A stretch of 43,971 bases of DNA from NCBI GenBank assembly GCA_964653795.1, contig CAZZHO010000010.1, forward strand, positions 1 to 43,971. Reading direction: 5' to 3'. This DNA is from JAWPMT01 sp964653795 (GTDB lineage Bacteria > Bacteroidota > Bacteroidia > Cytophagales > Cyclobacteriaceae). A program made the position numbers and the translations under genes. Under the pieces are notes generated by a model, which was not told the origin of the DNA, made no database searches, and saw nothing but the letters and a program-made list of their open reading frames with translations. Numbering within the stretch: position 1 is the stretch's first letter; each line of letters opens with the position of its first letter. Of the stretch, positions 17,379-25,680 are shown piece after piece.

Positions 17379-18396
17379 TGGATATCAGTTCTTTGAGTTC
17401 GTTTCTTGCGATTTTACCTGAATCGGTTCTTGGAATGCGATGGTTCCAAATGAAAGTTTTGGGTCGATGATACCTTGGAATTTCTTCTAAAGAAAGCACT
17501 GTTTCAGATGATTCAGATACTAAAGTAATTTTTTCTCCAAGTTCTGAATCAGGTAGTGAGCTTATGGCGAAAGGCTCTCGGATTTGATTAGCCAGTAGGC
17601 TTTCTAATTTTTCAGGGTCCACTTTTATACCTCCGGAGTTGATAATAGTATCAGCCCTCCCCAGCCATCGAAAGGATTGGGCTGAGGTCAATTCAACAAG
17701 GTCATTTGTTTCAAGCCATTCATTTGAAGTAACCGTGCCTTTTAACCTCAACTGACCTTCATTTGTGTCTATTTGGATGTCTCCCAGAGTGTAATATTGA
17801 TCATCCAACATTTTTCTAATTGCAACGTGTGAAGCGGTCTCAGTCATTCCATAAGTATGATAGAAATTTGAGCTATAGCGTTGCAAAGACTTTTCTAAGG
17901 ATGGATCCAGTGCGGCACCTCCGATTAATACATTTTTGAATTGATTGAATATGCCAGGGTTAGTAGAGGCTATTTTCTTTACCTGAATAGGCGCCAACGA
18001 GACCAAATCAAACTTTCCATTCAACTGGTCAAAATTGGAATTAGCAGGAATCACTGCCAAGTCTGCCTGACAAATTAAAGCCCTCACAACCAGCATAGCA
18101 CCGCCAATGACCGTAGGCGAGAGGCATAAAAGCATCTTTTTTGAATCACCATTCTCCAATTCTAAATATTTCAGGGTTTGTCGCGCACTGTATTCAATTA
18201 CTTCTCTGGAAAGTACAATCTTTTTAGGTTTGCCGGAGGAGCCAGAACTATGGAATGAAAATTGCTCAGTTTGGTTCAGCCAGTTCGAGATAAAAGACAG
18301 AAGATGAATTGAATCAGGGCTTAATCCATTCGATTCAAAGTTTCCTGCTTTAATTTGTGCGCTGGAAAAGTTTTTACCATCAACCTCTATAATCAT
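17365..18396 (-). CDS. menE: o-Succinylbenzoate-CoA ligase (menaquinone pathway)
   Basis: MenE adenylates o-succinylbenzoate and transfers it to CoA. The ANL-superfamily motifs are present: P-loop SGSSGKPKKI (51-60), YHTYGMTETASHVAI near 183-197, WLGRADTIINSGG near 242-254, and the C-terminal RIPRTDSGKIARNELKEL with the catalytic Lys. At 343 residues it is shorter than proteobacterial MenE (about 450), which is common in Bacteroidota. The menI-menF-menD operon lies 2.8 kb upstream on the same strand and supports the call. Its ATG lies only 6 bases from the divergent sigma-factor start, so its promoter must lie inside the sigma gene. Confidence 0.88.
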   Translation of the reverse strand: MIIEVDGKNFSSAQIKAGNFESNGLSPDSIHLLSFISNWLNQTEQFSFHSSGSSGKPKKIVLSREVIEYSARQTLKYLELENGDSKKMLLCLSPTVIGGAMLVVRALICQADLAVIPANSNFDQLNGKFDLVSLAPIQVKKIASTNPGIFNQFKNVLIGGAALDPSLEKSLQRYSSNFYHTYGMTETASHVAIRKMLDDQYYTLGDIQIDTNEGQLRLKGTVTSNEWLETNDLVELTSAQSFRWLGRADTIINSGGIKVDPEKLESLLANQIREPFAISSLPDSELGEKITLVSESSETVLSLEEIPRYHRPKTFIWNHRIPRTDSGKIARNELKELISNVKS

Positions 18397-18402
18397 ATTT
18401 GA

Positions 18403-18954
18403 TTGGCCGATTCTGAAGTAATATTAGTTGAACGCTTAAGGAACAAAGATAAACGCGCATTCGAACTAGTCTTCAATGAGTACTATGGATTAATGACTTC
18501 ATATGCCATGAGATTCATGGATATGAGGGAGGATGCCGAAGAAATCGTGCAAGAGGTCTTTGTGAAGTTCTGGGAAAAGTGTGAGATGCTAGCGCTTGAC
18601 TCGTCAATAAAGAGTTATCTGTATAGATCAGTGCACAATACATGTTTGAATCACCTCAAGCATGAGAAGGTAAAAGATTCTTATAAGCAGTACGCAATCC
18701 AATACCTCGAAGATCGGGCAGAAGCTAAATACTTCAACGACGAAGTGGAAGATGTTCAAGCGAGGATCATGGAAGAAGTAAATAACCTGCCTCCAAGATG
18801 TAGTGAAATCTTCAAACTAAGTAGGTATGAGGGTCTGAAGTATCAAGAGATAGCTGAGCACCTGGAAATATCTGTTAAGACCGTAGAAGTTCAGATGGGC
18901 AAAGCGTTGAAGGTGCTACGTGAAAAGTTGTCTAAATACAAGAAGTTTATTTGA
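18403..18954 (+). CDS. ECF RNA polymerase sigma factor, FecI type
   Basis: Sigma region 2 (FELVFNEYYGLMTSYAMRFM and EDAEEIVQEVFVKFWEK) and region 4 (LPPRCSEIFKLSRYEGLKYQ, then AEHLEISVKTVEVQMGKAL) are both complete in 183 residues. The start seems to be TTG at 18403, since an in-frame TGA lies immediately upstream and no ATG follows before region 2. The gene overlaps the next one by one base (TGATG). The FecR-type anti-sigma gene two places downstream completes a cell-surface signalling cassette of the Bacteroidota type. Its menE-facing side has only 6 bases of intergenic DNA. Confidence 0.9.
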   Translation: MADSEVILVERLRNKDKRAFELVFNEYYGLMTSYAMRFMDMREDAEEIVQEVFVKFWEKCEMLALDSSIKSYLYRSVHNTCLNHLKHEKVKDSYKQYAIQYLEDRAEAKYFNDEVEDVQARIMEEVNNLPPRCSEIFKLSRYEGLKYQEIAEHLEISVKTVEVQMGKALKVLREKLSKYKKFI

Positions 18955-20210
18955 TGAAGAGGGTCTTCATTGCCTTTTTCATTTTCTTTTCTGCGATTCT
19001 TTCCTATGGTCAAGATGCAGGGACTAAGATTACCCTGCAGCTTGAAGACAAACCTCTCGATTTAATTCTCGACAGTGTTTCTGCGACTAGCAACTTGTTC
19101 TTCTCCTATAATGCTGCGATAGTTCCCCCAGATAAGCTTTTTAGCTGCGATGCAGTGAATCAACAGTTGCCATCATTTCTTGATGATCTACTTTCGGGCT
19201 CCGGCATAGTATATACTTTTTCAAACGACCAGATAGTCCTAAGGAAGTTAGATGGTAAAAACAGGCCGCCAGGTGGACCTAGCAACTTTACACTTTATGG
19301 ATGGGCAAGTGACGAGGAGACTGGCGAGTTTATCCCAGGTGTCAATGTGTATTTGGATGGTACCAGTATCGGTACAGTTACCAATGTGAATGGTTACTAC
19401 AAGTTTGAGAATGTACCATACGGATTTTATAACCTAGTCTTTTCCCATGTGAGCTACGAGAAATTCACTTTCCAATTTGCGGTGAGAGAGGAAGGAGCAG
19501 CAGTAGTAAATGGCAAGATGAAGCTAAGCCTCAACCAGCTGGCAGGAGTGGAGATCAGGTCCAATAGATGGAATGAGATCACGGAGGAGGAAGAATTATT
19601 GAAGGCNNNNNNNNNNNNNNNNNNNNNNNNNNNNNNNNNNNNNNNNNNNNNNNNNNNNNNNNNNNNNNNNNNNNNNNNNNNNNNNNNNNNNNNNNNNNNN
19701 NNNNNNAAGAGGTGGCGAAAGAATCGGAAAAAGACCTATTTGGGATCTTTGCGACATTTCTTGAAGTCGCTGGTTGGGGATGATTTACGAAAGCAAGGTT
19801 TTGGTATTTATGCCACAGAAAATTTAATTTTCATAAGTAATGATACTTCTTCACCGTTGAAAAGGGAGGACGTTTTGAAAACAGAAGATGGTTCAAGATG
19901 GGACTTGGAGTTTGATGGTTATATCTATGTTGAATACTCAAAAGAGAAAGAAAGTGATCTTTACATGACACACATGACGAGAGAAATTCAGCAAAAAGCC
20001 TTCCTTACTGGAGATAATATTTTCTTTTTATCAAGAAAAGCTGGAGAGCAAAGATCATTGTTAAAATTGAAAGGATCGTCTGTGGAAATAGATGCAAATG
20101 GACATATTCAGGAGCCTTTATCGGTTTCTACAGTAGGATATTGGGCATGGGAGAGATTCGCTGATCTTTTACCTATCGATTATGACCCAAAAATTGATAA
20201 GATAAAATAA
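18954..20210 (+). CDS. STN plus carboxypeptidase-regulatory-like domain protein (contains assembly gap)
   Basis: A signal peptide (to about residue 20, ending SYG-Q) is followed by an STN-like domain (ITLQLEDKPLDLILDSVSAT onward, 25-100). A carboxypeptidase-regulatory-like beta-sandwich follows (FTLYGWASDEETGEFIPGVN onward, 113-200, with NVNGYYKFENVPYGFY). After 100 Ns comes a C-terminal domain with LGSLRHFLKSL and VGYWAWERFADLLP. I recognise this layout from Bacteroidota envelope proteins that lack a TonB-dependent barrel. Family members usually have about 100 or more residues between the sandwich and the C-terminal part, so the true protein is probably longer than 419 residues. It may receive or relay the signal to the FecR protein encoded next. 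Confidence 0.78.
   Translation: MKRVFIAFFIFFSAILSYGQDAGTKITLQLEDKPLDLILDSVSATSNLFFSYNAAIVPPDKLFSCDAVNQQLPSFLDDLLSGSGIVYTFSNDQIVLRKLDGKNRPPGGPSNFTLYGWASDEETGEFIPGVNVYLDGTSIGTVTNVNGYYKFENVPYGFYNLVFSHVSYEKFTFQFAVREEGAAVVNGKMKLSLNQLAGVEIRSNRWNEITEEEELLKXXXXXXXXXXXXXXXXXXXXXXXXXXXXXXXXXXKRWRKNRKKTYLGSLRHFLKSLVGDDLRKQGFGIYATENLIFISNDTSSPLKREDVLKTEDGSRWDLEFDGYIYVEYSKEKESDLYMTHMTREIQQKAFLTGDNIFFLSRKAGEQRSLLKLKGSSVEIDANGHIQEPLSVSTVGYWAWERFADLLPIDYDPKIDKIK
19607..19706. other. Assembly gap of exactly 100 Ns
   Basis: Exactly 100 unknown bases interrupt the STN-domain gene. A round 100 is the usual placeholder for a gap of unknown size, so coordinates to the right are nominal. The reading frame happens to stay open in the same phase across it. 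Confidence 0.98.
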
Positions 20211-20270
20211 ATTTGAGTACAGGTATTTCAAAATCTAGTTGTTACGCCTGTAATTTTTGTTAGACAAAAA

Positions 20271-21206
20271 ATGAATGAACAATTAGCCAAGTTTTTTTCA
20301 GGCGAATGCTCCGAGCAAGAGACCTCAGAAATGATGTCGTGGAGAGCCGAGTCTGAGGAAAATGCCAAAGCGTTTTTGGAGGCCAAGGAAGTATGGTTTT
20401 CTACTACCGATCATAAGGCCATTGCGGCACCTAGATCAGTATTGGATGATATTCTTTCTGAGGGATCGGAAGTAGAACTAAACAAATCAAATCCATTTGT
20501 TTGGTTGCGTTACGCTGCGCTTATTGTAGCGTTCTCATCAGTTGCATTTTGGTTTTTCAATAACAATAAGTCGGACAGCTTCGCGCTGCCACTGGCGACT
20601 GAGCAAATTTTAGATGATGGATCAACCATCGCTCTGCATGCCAATAGCTCTATAGAGGTGTTGGAAATGTCTGAAGAGAAGAGGGTTGTGAAATTAGACG
20701 GAAAGGCATTTTTTGATATTACTTCAGATGCTGACAGACCTTTCTTTATTCAGACGAATGATCTATTGATTAGAGTAGTGGGAACTGCTTTTCTGGTAGA
20801 TGAAAATTTTGATGGTACGACTGGTGTGTTTGTGGAGCATGGTAAAGTAGGTGTAACCGGAAATACGTCAGACACTGAGGTGTTCCTGGAGAAAGGAGAT
20901 CAAGGTTTTATCAATGCTGACAATGAAGTCGTGAAAGATAGGATCGAAAATGAAAACTATCTCTCATGGAATACTGGTGTGATTAGATTTCAAAATACGG
21001 AGTTGAACGAAGTAGCTAAGGTGCTTAAGGATGTTTACGGAGTGGAGATGTCTTATAAGGATAAAAACTTCGGCAACTGCAGATTGACTGCAACCTTCAA
21101 GCAGCGAAATGCTGATGAAATTTCAGAGATTATCGGGGCTACTTTCGGATGGGAGTTAAAGTCCAACAAGAATAAGGTTGACTTTACCGGTGAGCCTTGT
21201 GATTAA
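20271..21206 (+). CDS. FecR-family anti-sigma regulator
   Basis: The N-terminal cytoplasmic part (1-75) would bind the sigma factor. One membrane helix lies at about residues 76-96. A FecR domain follows (LATEQILDDGSTIALHANSS through KVDGKAF-like strands), then the C-terminal STN-like DUF4974 domain (FQNTELNEVAKVLKDVYGVE to the end). In this family the anti-sigma factor holds its sigma at the inner membrane until an envelope signal arrives. In this cassette an STN/carboxypeptidase-regulatory protein sits between sigma and FecR, and no TonB receptor or SusCD pair is adjacent. The stop overlaps the menD stop by 4 bases. Confidence 0.88.
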   Translation: MNEQLAKFFSGECSEQETSEMMSWRAESEENAKAFLEAKEVWFSTTDHKAIAAPRSVLDDILSEGSEVELNKSNPFVWLRYAALIVAFSSVAFWFFNNNKSDSFALPLATEQILDDGSTIALHANSSIEVLEMSEEKRVVKLDGKAFFDITSDADRPFFIQTNDLLIRVVGTAFLVDENFDGTTGVFVEHGKVGVTGNTSDTEVFLEKGDQGFINADNEVVKDRIENENYLSWNTGVIRFQNTELNEVAKVLKDVYGVEMSYKDKNFGNCRLTATFKQRNADEISEIIGATFGWELKSNKNKVDFTGEPCD

Positions 21207-22855
21207 TTAGAGATATAGTTTTTTAAGGACTTAAAAGCCTTGTTATTAGCGTCGGATTGGGTCTGAACTTCTAGCAAGGCTTTTTCTTTGTAATCCCAGA
21301 AACTAGCTAGTTGATCTTCAAGCTTACGCTGGTTGTCGGCGACATAATATTTGAAATCGAATTCCTCAGCAAAATATTGGAAGTTTCTTTGGTGCTGGGT
21401 TTTCACGAAGACATCCTTCACTGAGTCGTCCATTGCTTGAGGCCCCTTGATCAAATCAAATATGCCTCCTTCGAAATTATTGAACACCACGATTTTGAAG
21501 TCGCCTAGATCATGGTTATGCAGAAATGCATTTCTATCGTAGAAGAGGCTTAAATCACCAGTAATTAGGATATTTCGTTGACTGGAGCCCAAGGCTATGC
21601 CAACGGCAGTGGAATTAGATCCATCTATGCCACTTGTACCTCGATTGCTGAATATTTTCTTGGCATTTGACACGCCGATGATGCCTGCATAGCGAACAGC
21701 CATGCTATTAGCCAGGTGTAGGTTCGCGCCATCTGGGAGGTTGGACAGGACTGTTTTATAGGCACTCAAATCTGAAAAAGGCGCTTTTAGCCAGAAGGGG
21801 TCAGTGTTGTTTCGTGTGTTGTTAGAGACTTCCATCCAATTTGCTAAGTACTCAGCCGCTGGTCTTTCTGGTAGGGAAGTTATTGCAGACGAAATAGTAC
21901 CTTTCAAAGACTTGAATGTGTCAGCTAAGCGGGAGTCCTTGGTGTCAATGTGCCAATGATCGCATTTAGATGCTTTCACAAATTGCTTTAGTCCCTTGGA
22001 AACTATGGTCTGGCCCATGGTAAGGATTAATTCGGGCTTGAGATCGTCAATATTTCGGTCACTCATCAATACGAGATCCGTATTGTTAACCACACCAGAT
22101 TGTGGAGAAATATTACTCGTAACCTCGGCCAATACGGGTACATTTTTCTTAACCAGTTCCTTTACTATTTGGGCTATTGGCTGATCCTCCAGTTGGTTTT
22201 GGCCAACTAAGGCGAGAATTTTTTCCTTGCTGCTCCAGCTCTCTAGAAATTCCTCAGAAAAAGTAGAGACAGATGCAATCGAAGAAGGTTGGAAACGATT
22301 GAACTCTGAAAACTTCAGTTCTTGGTTCTCTTCAGGGTAGAAGGGTTCTCTTAGAGGTATATTGATATGAACTGGTCCCTTTGGATAGGAGTTCGCAATT
22401 GATACTGCCTCCTGAAGCTTACGTTTATATTCCCATTGTGCATCGGGATGGTCCAGATCCACAGGGAGATCAAAAGACTGCTTCACGTGATTTCGCATTG
22501 CTCCGGACTGCCTAATAGTCTGTCCGTCCTGTTGGTCTACCCATGATGGTGGGCGATCGGCTGAAATCACAACCAAAGGTATTTGCAAATAGAAAGCCTC
22601 CGAGACTGCAGGATAACAATTCAGAAGTGCAGTTCCAGAGGTACAACATACTGCCACAGGTTCCAATTTTTCTATGGATAATCCCATGGCTGCATAGGCT
22701 GCAGATCTTTCGTCTACAAAGCTAAATATATGAATCCGCTTATTTTGTCCGAAACTGATGATTAAGGGTGCGTTCCTTGAGCCTGGGCAAAGCACAACAT
22801 TGTTGACTCCTTGGGTTCTTAAGATCTCAGATGTGTCGAAATGCAGTTGATTCAT
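21203..22855 (-). CDS. menD: SEPHCHC synthase, thiamine-diphosphate enzyme of menaquinone synthesis
   Basis: MenD condenses isochorismate with 2-oxoglutarate to give SEPHCHC. The catalytic Glu region is FVDERSAAYAAMGLS near residue 50, and CCTSGTALLNCYPAVSEAFY follows. The ThDP/Mg motif is LITGDLSLFYDRNAFLHNHD, and SNRGTSGIDGSNSTAVG precedes it. Length is about 550 residues, as expected. I choose ATG 22855, which shares one base with the menF stop (TGATG); a TTG at 22858 is also in frame. The menF neighbour confirms the pathway. The stop overlaps fecR on the other strand. Confidence 0.95.
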   Translation of the reverse strand: MNQLHFDTSEILRTQGVNNVVLCPGSRNAPLIISFGQNKRIHIFSFVDERSAAYAAMGLSIEKLEPVAVCCTSGTALLNCYPAVSEAFYLQIPLVVISADRPPSWVDQQDGQTIRQSGAMRNHVKQSFDLPVDLDHPDAQWEYKRKLQEAVSIANSYPKGPVHINIPLREPFYPEENQELKFSEFNRFQPSSIASVSTFSEEFLESWSSKEKILALVGQNQLEDQPIAQIVKELVKKNVPVLAEVTSNISPQSGVVNNTDLVLMSDRNIDDLKPELILTMGQTIVSKGLKQFVKASKCDHWHIDTKDSRLADTFKSLKGTISSAITSLPERPAAEYLANWMEVSNNTRNNTDPFWLKAPFSDLSAYKTVLSNLPDGANLHLANSMAVRYAGIIGVSNAKKIFSNRGTSGIDGSNSTAVGIALGSSQRNILITGDLSLFYDRNAFLHNHDLGDFKIVVFNNFEGGIFDLIKGPQAMDDSVKDVFVKTQHQRNFQYFAEEFDFKYYVADNQRKLEDQLASFWDYKEKALLEVQTQSDANNKAFKSLKNYISN

Positions 22856-24045
22856 CAATCTTCGTCGAGTATTACGCTCTTCATAGTTTTGAGCTTCATG
22901 GCCGTTTCTTCAAACTCTTTTTGTGGGTCTGAATCGATGGTAATACCAGCTCCTGCGTAGAACCTGACTTTGTCTCTGCCTATTTGAGCACATCGGAGGT
23001 TAACAAAAAGGTCTGTTGAATCTTTGAAATTCACAGGTCCTAAAAATCCTGCGTAAAACTCCCGGTCATAACCTTCCATAGCGTGAATGAAATCAAGGGA
23101 TGGTCGTAAAGGCATGCCGCCAACGGCTGAGGTAGGGTGCAGTAGCTTGAGCATTGTGCTTCCAAGATGCTCGGAGTTGGTCTTTATCATGTCAACTTCG
23201 AACTCTGTTTTCAAGTGAACGAGATTACCAGCCTTAGCTGTTTTCGGGCCTTTTTCGTCAAATTCTCTAAGCCGTATTTTTTTGAAGCAGTCCACTATGT
23301 ACCTGCTTACCATGGCCTGTTCTTCAATTTCTTTTTGTCTCCAGGCAATATCAGAGATGTCCACTCCTTCAGGTAAGTTCTGGGTTCCAGCGAGGGAAAC
23401 GGTCTTAAATACCCTATTGTCGTGTATTTGAATCAATTGCTCTGGAGTCGCTCCCATCCATGTACCAACACCCGGTAGATAGATGGCATATTTCATAGCC
23501 CCAGGATACTTTTTTGCCAGCACCTCCAGTCGATTAATGATGTCGAATTCTTCGGGTAATGTATGGTCCTCGTATCTGGAAAGCACCACTTTCTGGAAAC
23601 TTTCTGTTTTGATTTCATCAATTGCAGATAAAACCTTGTCCTGGTAGCTGTCTTTCACCTCGTAAGTAGAAAGGTCTGGCGATGAAAAAGGCTTAGGCTT
23701 TCTGCTTTCGAAAGCCTCTAATTCACTCGCAGAAAGGGTTGGATTCACATTTTCAGTTTCATTTGATGCTCCCCATTCAAAGCTCAAGTCTGCCTTTATA
23801 TGAATGGGTTTCGGAGGATTCAGACTTCCGAATTTGTTGACAAGGAAACCACTTGATATTGATTCGATCTCTCTTTCTTGTTGCTCGAGATTAGGTCTTA
23901 GGTCCACAATCATGGAAAACTCAGAGCTATGTGGTAGTTGCCATACAGCCATAGGAAATTCACTATTGAGTGTTGATTTCCAAACTTCGGCAGCTCTTTG
24001 CCCTGTTCTTATGAATTCCTTATTTACCGTGGCCTTTTCTTTCAA
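22855..24045 (-). CDS. menF: Isochorismate synthase
   Basis: MenF converts chorismate to isochorismate, the entry step of menaquinone synthesis. The chorismate-binding fold is clear: FQKVVLSRYEDH, VSLAGTQNLPEG, LVHLKTEFEVDM with a metal-binding Glu, HPTSAVGGMPLRPSLDFI, and FYAGFLGPVNF. The 396-residue length is usual for the Bacteroidota form. The start is most likely TTG at 24045, one base after the menI stop; the first in-frame ATG is 31 codons later and would remove conserved N-terminal sequence. The order menI-menF-menD on one transcript gives the pathway context. EntC-type siderophore use is excluded by the menD neighbour. Confidence 0.93.
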   Translation of the reverse strand: MKEKATVNKEFIRTGQRAAEVWKSTLNSEFPMAVWQLPHSSEFSMIVDLRPNLEQQEREIESISSGFLVNKFGSLNPPKPIHIKADLSFEWGASNETENVNPTLSASELEAFESRKPKPFSSPDLSTYEVKDSYQDKVLSAIDEIKTESFQKVVLSRYEDHTLPEEFDIINRLEVLAKKYPGAMKYAIYLPGVGTWMGATPEQLIQIHDNRVFKTVSLAGTQNLPEGVDISDIAWRQKEIEEQAMVSRYIVDCFKKIRLREFDEKGPKTAKAGNLVHLKTEFEVDMIKTNSEHLGSTMLKLLHPTSAVGGMPLRPSLDFIHAMEGYDREFYAGFLGPVNFKDSTDLFVNLRCAQIGRDKVRFYAGAGITIDSDPQKEFEETAMKLKTMKSVILDED

Positions 24046-24046
24046 A

Positions 24047-24463
24047 TTATTTGTGATCCAAAACTGCTACAGTAAGTCTACTTATACACACAGTCTCCTG
24101 TTTTTCATTCTCAATTTTAATGTCCCAAACATGTGTTCGCTTCCCTACATGGATAGGACGAACGGTGCCATATACAAACCCATTTTTGGCGGACTTTATG
24201 TGATTCGCGTTTATCTCCAAACCTACAGGTGCCTGACCAGCTTTTAAAAGTAGGGTAGAGGCTACACTTCCTAAAGTCTCCGCCAATGCTACTGAAGCTC
24301 CTCCGTGCAACAGGCCCATTGGCTGTTTTGTTCTGTGATCCACGGGCATTCTAGCAGTTAGATATTCTTCCGTTGCATCTACCCACTCAATCCCCATATG
24401 CTCGCAAAGGTTGCCTTTACCAATCTCATTAAGGCTTTCCAGACTTATGTTTTTTGGGAACAT
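24047..24463 (-). CDS. menI: Hotdog-fold thioesterase, probably DHNA-CoA hydrolase
   Basis: The 138-residue protein has the YdiI/MenI-type hotdog motif. The stretch ARMPVDHRTKQPMGLLHGGA continues to SVALAETLGSVAS, with the catalytic Glu at residue 62. Resemblance to E. coli YdiI is close through this whole segment. MenI releases 1,4-dihydroxy-2-naphthoate from its CoA ester. Placement as the first gene of menI-menF-menD strongly favours the menaquinone role over a general PaaI-type thioesterase. The gene is divergent from the histidine phosphatase with about 37 bases between likely starts. Confidence 0.87.
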   Translation of the reverse strand: MFPKNISLESLNEIGKGNLCEHMGIEWVDATEEYLTARMPVDHRTKQPMGLLHGGASVALAETLGSVASTLLLKAGQAPVGLEINANHIKSAKNGFVYGTVRPIHVGKRTHVWDIKIENEKQETVCISRLTVAVLDHK

Positions 24464-24500
24464 GATGTTCGCTTTAATTTCGCTCCAAATATCAAAAATT

Positions 24501-25139
24501 GTGGAGCAAGCTCAGAATTCCAAAAGAATATACATCGTTCGGCATGGTCAGACCGACTACAATAAGAAAGGCATGGTTCAGGGACGAGGGATTGATGCTC
24601 CGCTAAATGAAAATGGAATCAATCAGGCCAATGCTTTTTTCCGGGCATATGGAGATGTTCCATTTGAGAAAGCATATGTTTCAAGCCTTCAACGGACAAA
24701 ACAATCCATTCAGGGATTCTTAGATGGTGGTTTACCATATGAATCTCTTCCCGGTCTGGATGAGATCAGCTGGGGGTCTCAGGAAGGTGTAGCCTTTTCG
24801 CCTGAAAATAAGAACCTCTATGTGGAAACCATCGAAAAATGGAAATCAGGAGAGGTCGATCAAGTTGTAGCAGGAGGAGAATCACCGATAGATGTCATGA
24901 AGAGGCAAGAAGAGGCCATGGCGCATATCCTGAAAGGTGACGAGAAATTAATCTTGATATGTATGCACGGCAGGGCCATAAGGATTTTGATGTCATGGCT
25001 GCTCAACTATGAATTGAAGGAAATGGATGAATTTCCTCATACTAACCTCGGTCTTTACCAGTTGTTTTACACAGGAAGCTCCTTTCAGGTAGAGAAATTG
25101 AACGATGTTGGTCATTTAGAGGGGTTAGTTTTGACTTAA
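24501..25139 (+). CDS. Histidine phosphatase family protein (phosphoglycerate-mutase-like)
   Basis: The catalytic RHG motif lies in RIYIVRHGQTDYNKKG at the start, with YVSSLQRTKQS and ICMHGRAIRI supplying the other catalytic residues. I place the start at GTG 24501, giving about 212 residues and beginning just before the first strand. ATGs at 24462 and 24465 are in frame but overlap the divergent menI start. The substrate cannot be told from sequence: sugar phosphate, nucleotide sugar and alpha-ribazole phosphate phosphatases all share the fold. Nothing adjacent points to cobalamin synthesis. Confidence 0.85.
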   Translation: MEQAQNSKRIYIVRHGQTDYNKKGMVQGRGIDAPLNENGINQANAFFRAYGDVPFEKAYVSSLQRTKQSIQGFLDGGLPYESLPGLDEISWGSQEGVAFSPENKNLYVETIEKWKSGEVDQVVAGGESPIDVMKRQEEAMAHILKGDEKLILICMHGRAIRILMSWLLNYELKEMDEFPHTNLGLYQLFYTGSSFQVEKLNDVGHLEGLVLT

Positions 25140-25195
25140 ATAAATGATAATAGGGAATCTCTGCGCCTAAACCCTTCACTTTCATTCATATAGTA

Positions 25196-25203
25196 TACCT
25201 TTG
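25196..25203 (+). promoter_or_regulatory. Bacteroidota -7 box, TACCTTTG
   Basis: TACCTTTG matches TAnnTTTG. It would give the RRM gene a 5' leader of about 95 bases, long for this window. The leader is pyrimidine-rich and could carry cold-responsive structure, as leaders of RNA-binding-protein genes sometimes do; that is inference. Confidence 0.5.
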
Positions 25204-25304
25204 GCAGGTCGCTTTAATGTGAGTCCTTTCCAAAGAAGTTTTTCCATTGATTAGTTTCTTCAAATTGTCCTTACTGCCAGGTGGCTTACTAATTAACTAT
25301 TTAA

Positions 25305-25613
25305 ATGAACATTTTCGTAACTAAGTTGAGCTATGATTCTTCAGAAGAAGCATTGGAGCAACTATTCCTACAATACGGAACAGTAGATTCCGTGAAGATT
25401 ATTATGGACAGAGAAACCGGCCGAAGCAAAGGTTATGGTTTCGTAGAGATGCCAGATGAAAGCGAAGGCCAAGGGGCAATCGATGCACTAAATGAAAGCA
25501 ATTTCGATGGAAGGACTATCATAGTCAAAAAAGCGAACCCAAGAGAAGATAATAGAGGTGGTAGAGGCGGAGGCCGCGGCGGTTATGGCGGCGGTGGAGG
25601 TCGTAGATACTAA
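25305..25613 (+). CDS. RRM-domain RNA-binding protein with glycine-rich tail
   Basis: A single RRM spans about residues 1-78: RNP2 is IFVTKL at the start and RNP1 is KGYGFVEM at about 46-53. The tail from residue 84 is an Arg/Gly-rich segment (RGGRGGGRGG and similar) ending GGRRY, giving 102 residues. Such small RRM-RGG proteins are widespread in Bacteroidota and cyanobacteria, and are often cold-induced single-strand RNA binders or chaperones; targets are unknown. The gene has its own promoter box and terminator, so it is probably transcribed alone and strongly. Confidence 0.92.
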   Translation: MNIFVTKLSYDSSEEALEQLFLQYGTVDSVKIIMDRETGRSKGYGFVEMPDESEGQGAIDALNESNFDGRTIIVKKANPREDNRGGRGGGRGGYGGGGGRRY

Positions 25614-25641
25614 GAGTACCTCTCCTTAAAATAATATTTTG

Positions 25642-25666
25642 AAGCCCCTTTTTGGGGCTTTTTTAT
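25642..25666 (+). terminator. Rho-independent terminator after the RRM gene
   Basis: The stem AAGCCCC / GGGGCTT with a TTTTT loop is followed by a further T run to about 25664. It starts 28 bases after the RRM stop and ends only 15 bases before the ligD GTG. Confidence 0.92.
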
Positions 25667-25680
25667 TTACTTTCCTTCCA

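Noticed and set aside
19607..19706. The open frame across the Ns as evidence that the gap is truly 100 bases
   Set aside because: An open frame by chance has about one-in-three odds, and 100 is a standard placeholder.
18403..21206. Recent horizontal transfer of the sigma/FecR cassette
   Set aside because: Its base composition looks like the flanks and no attachment sites or flanking repeats are visible; only its position is odd.
24411..24500. Longer N-terminus of the histidine phosphatase
   Set aside because: The extra 30 residues overlap menI on the other strand and lie before the first strand of the fold.
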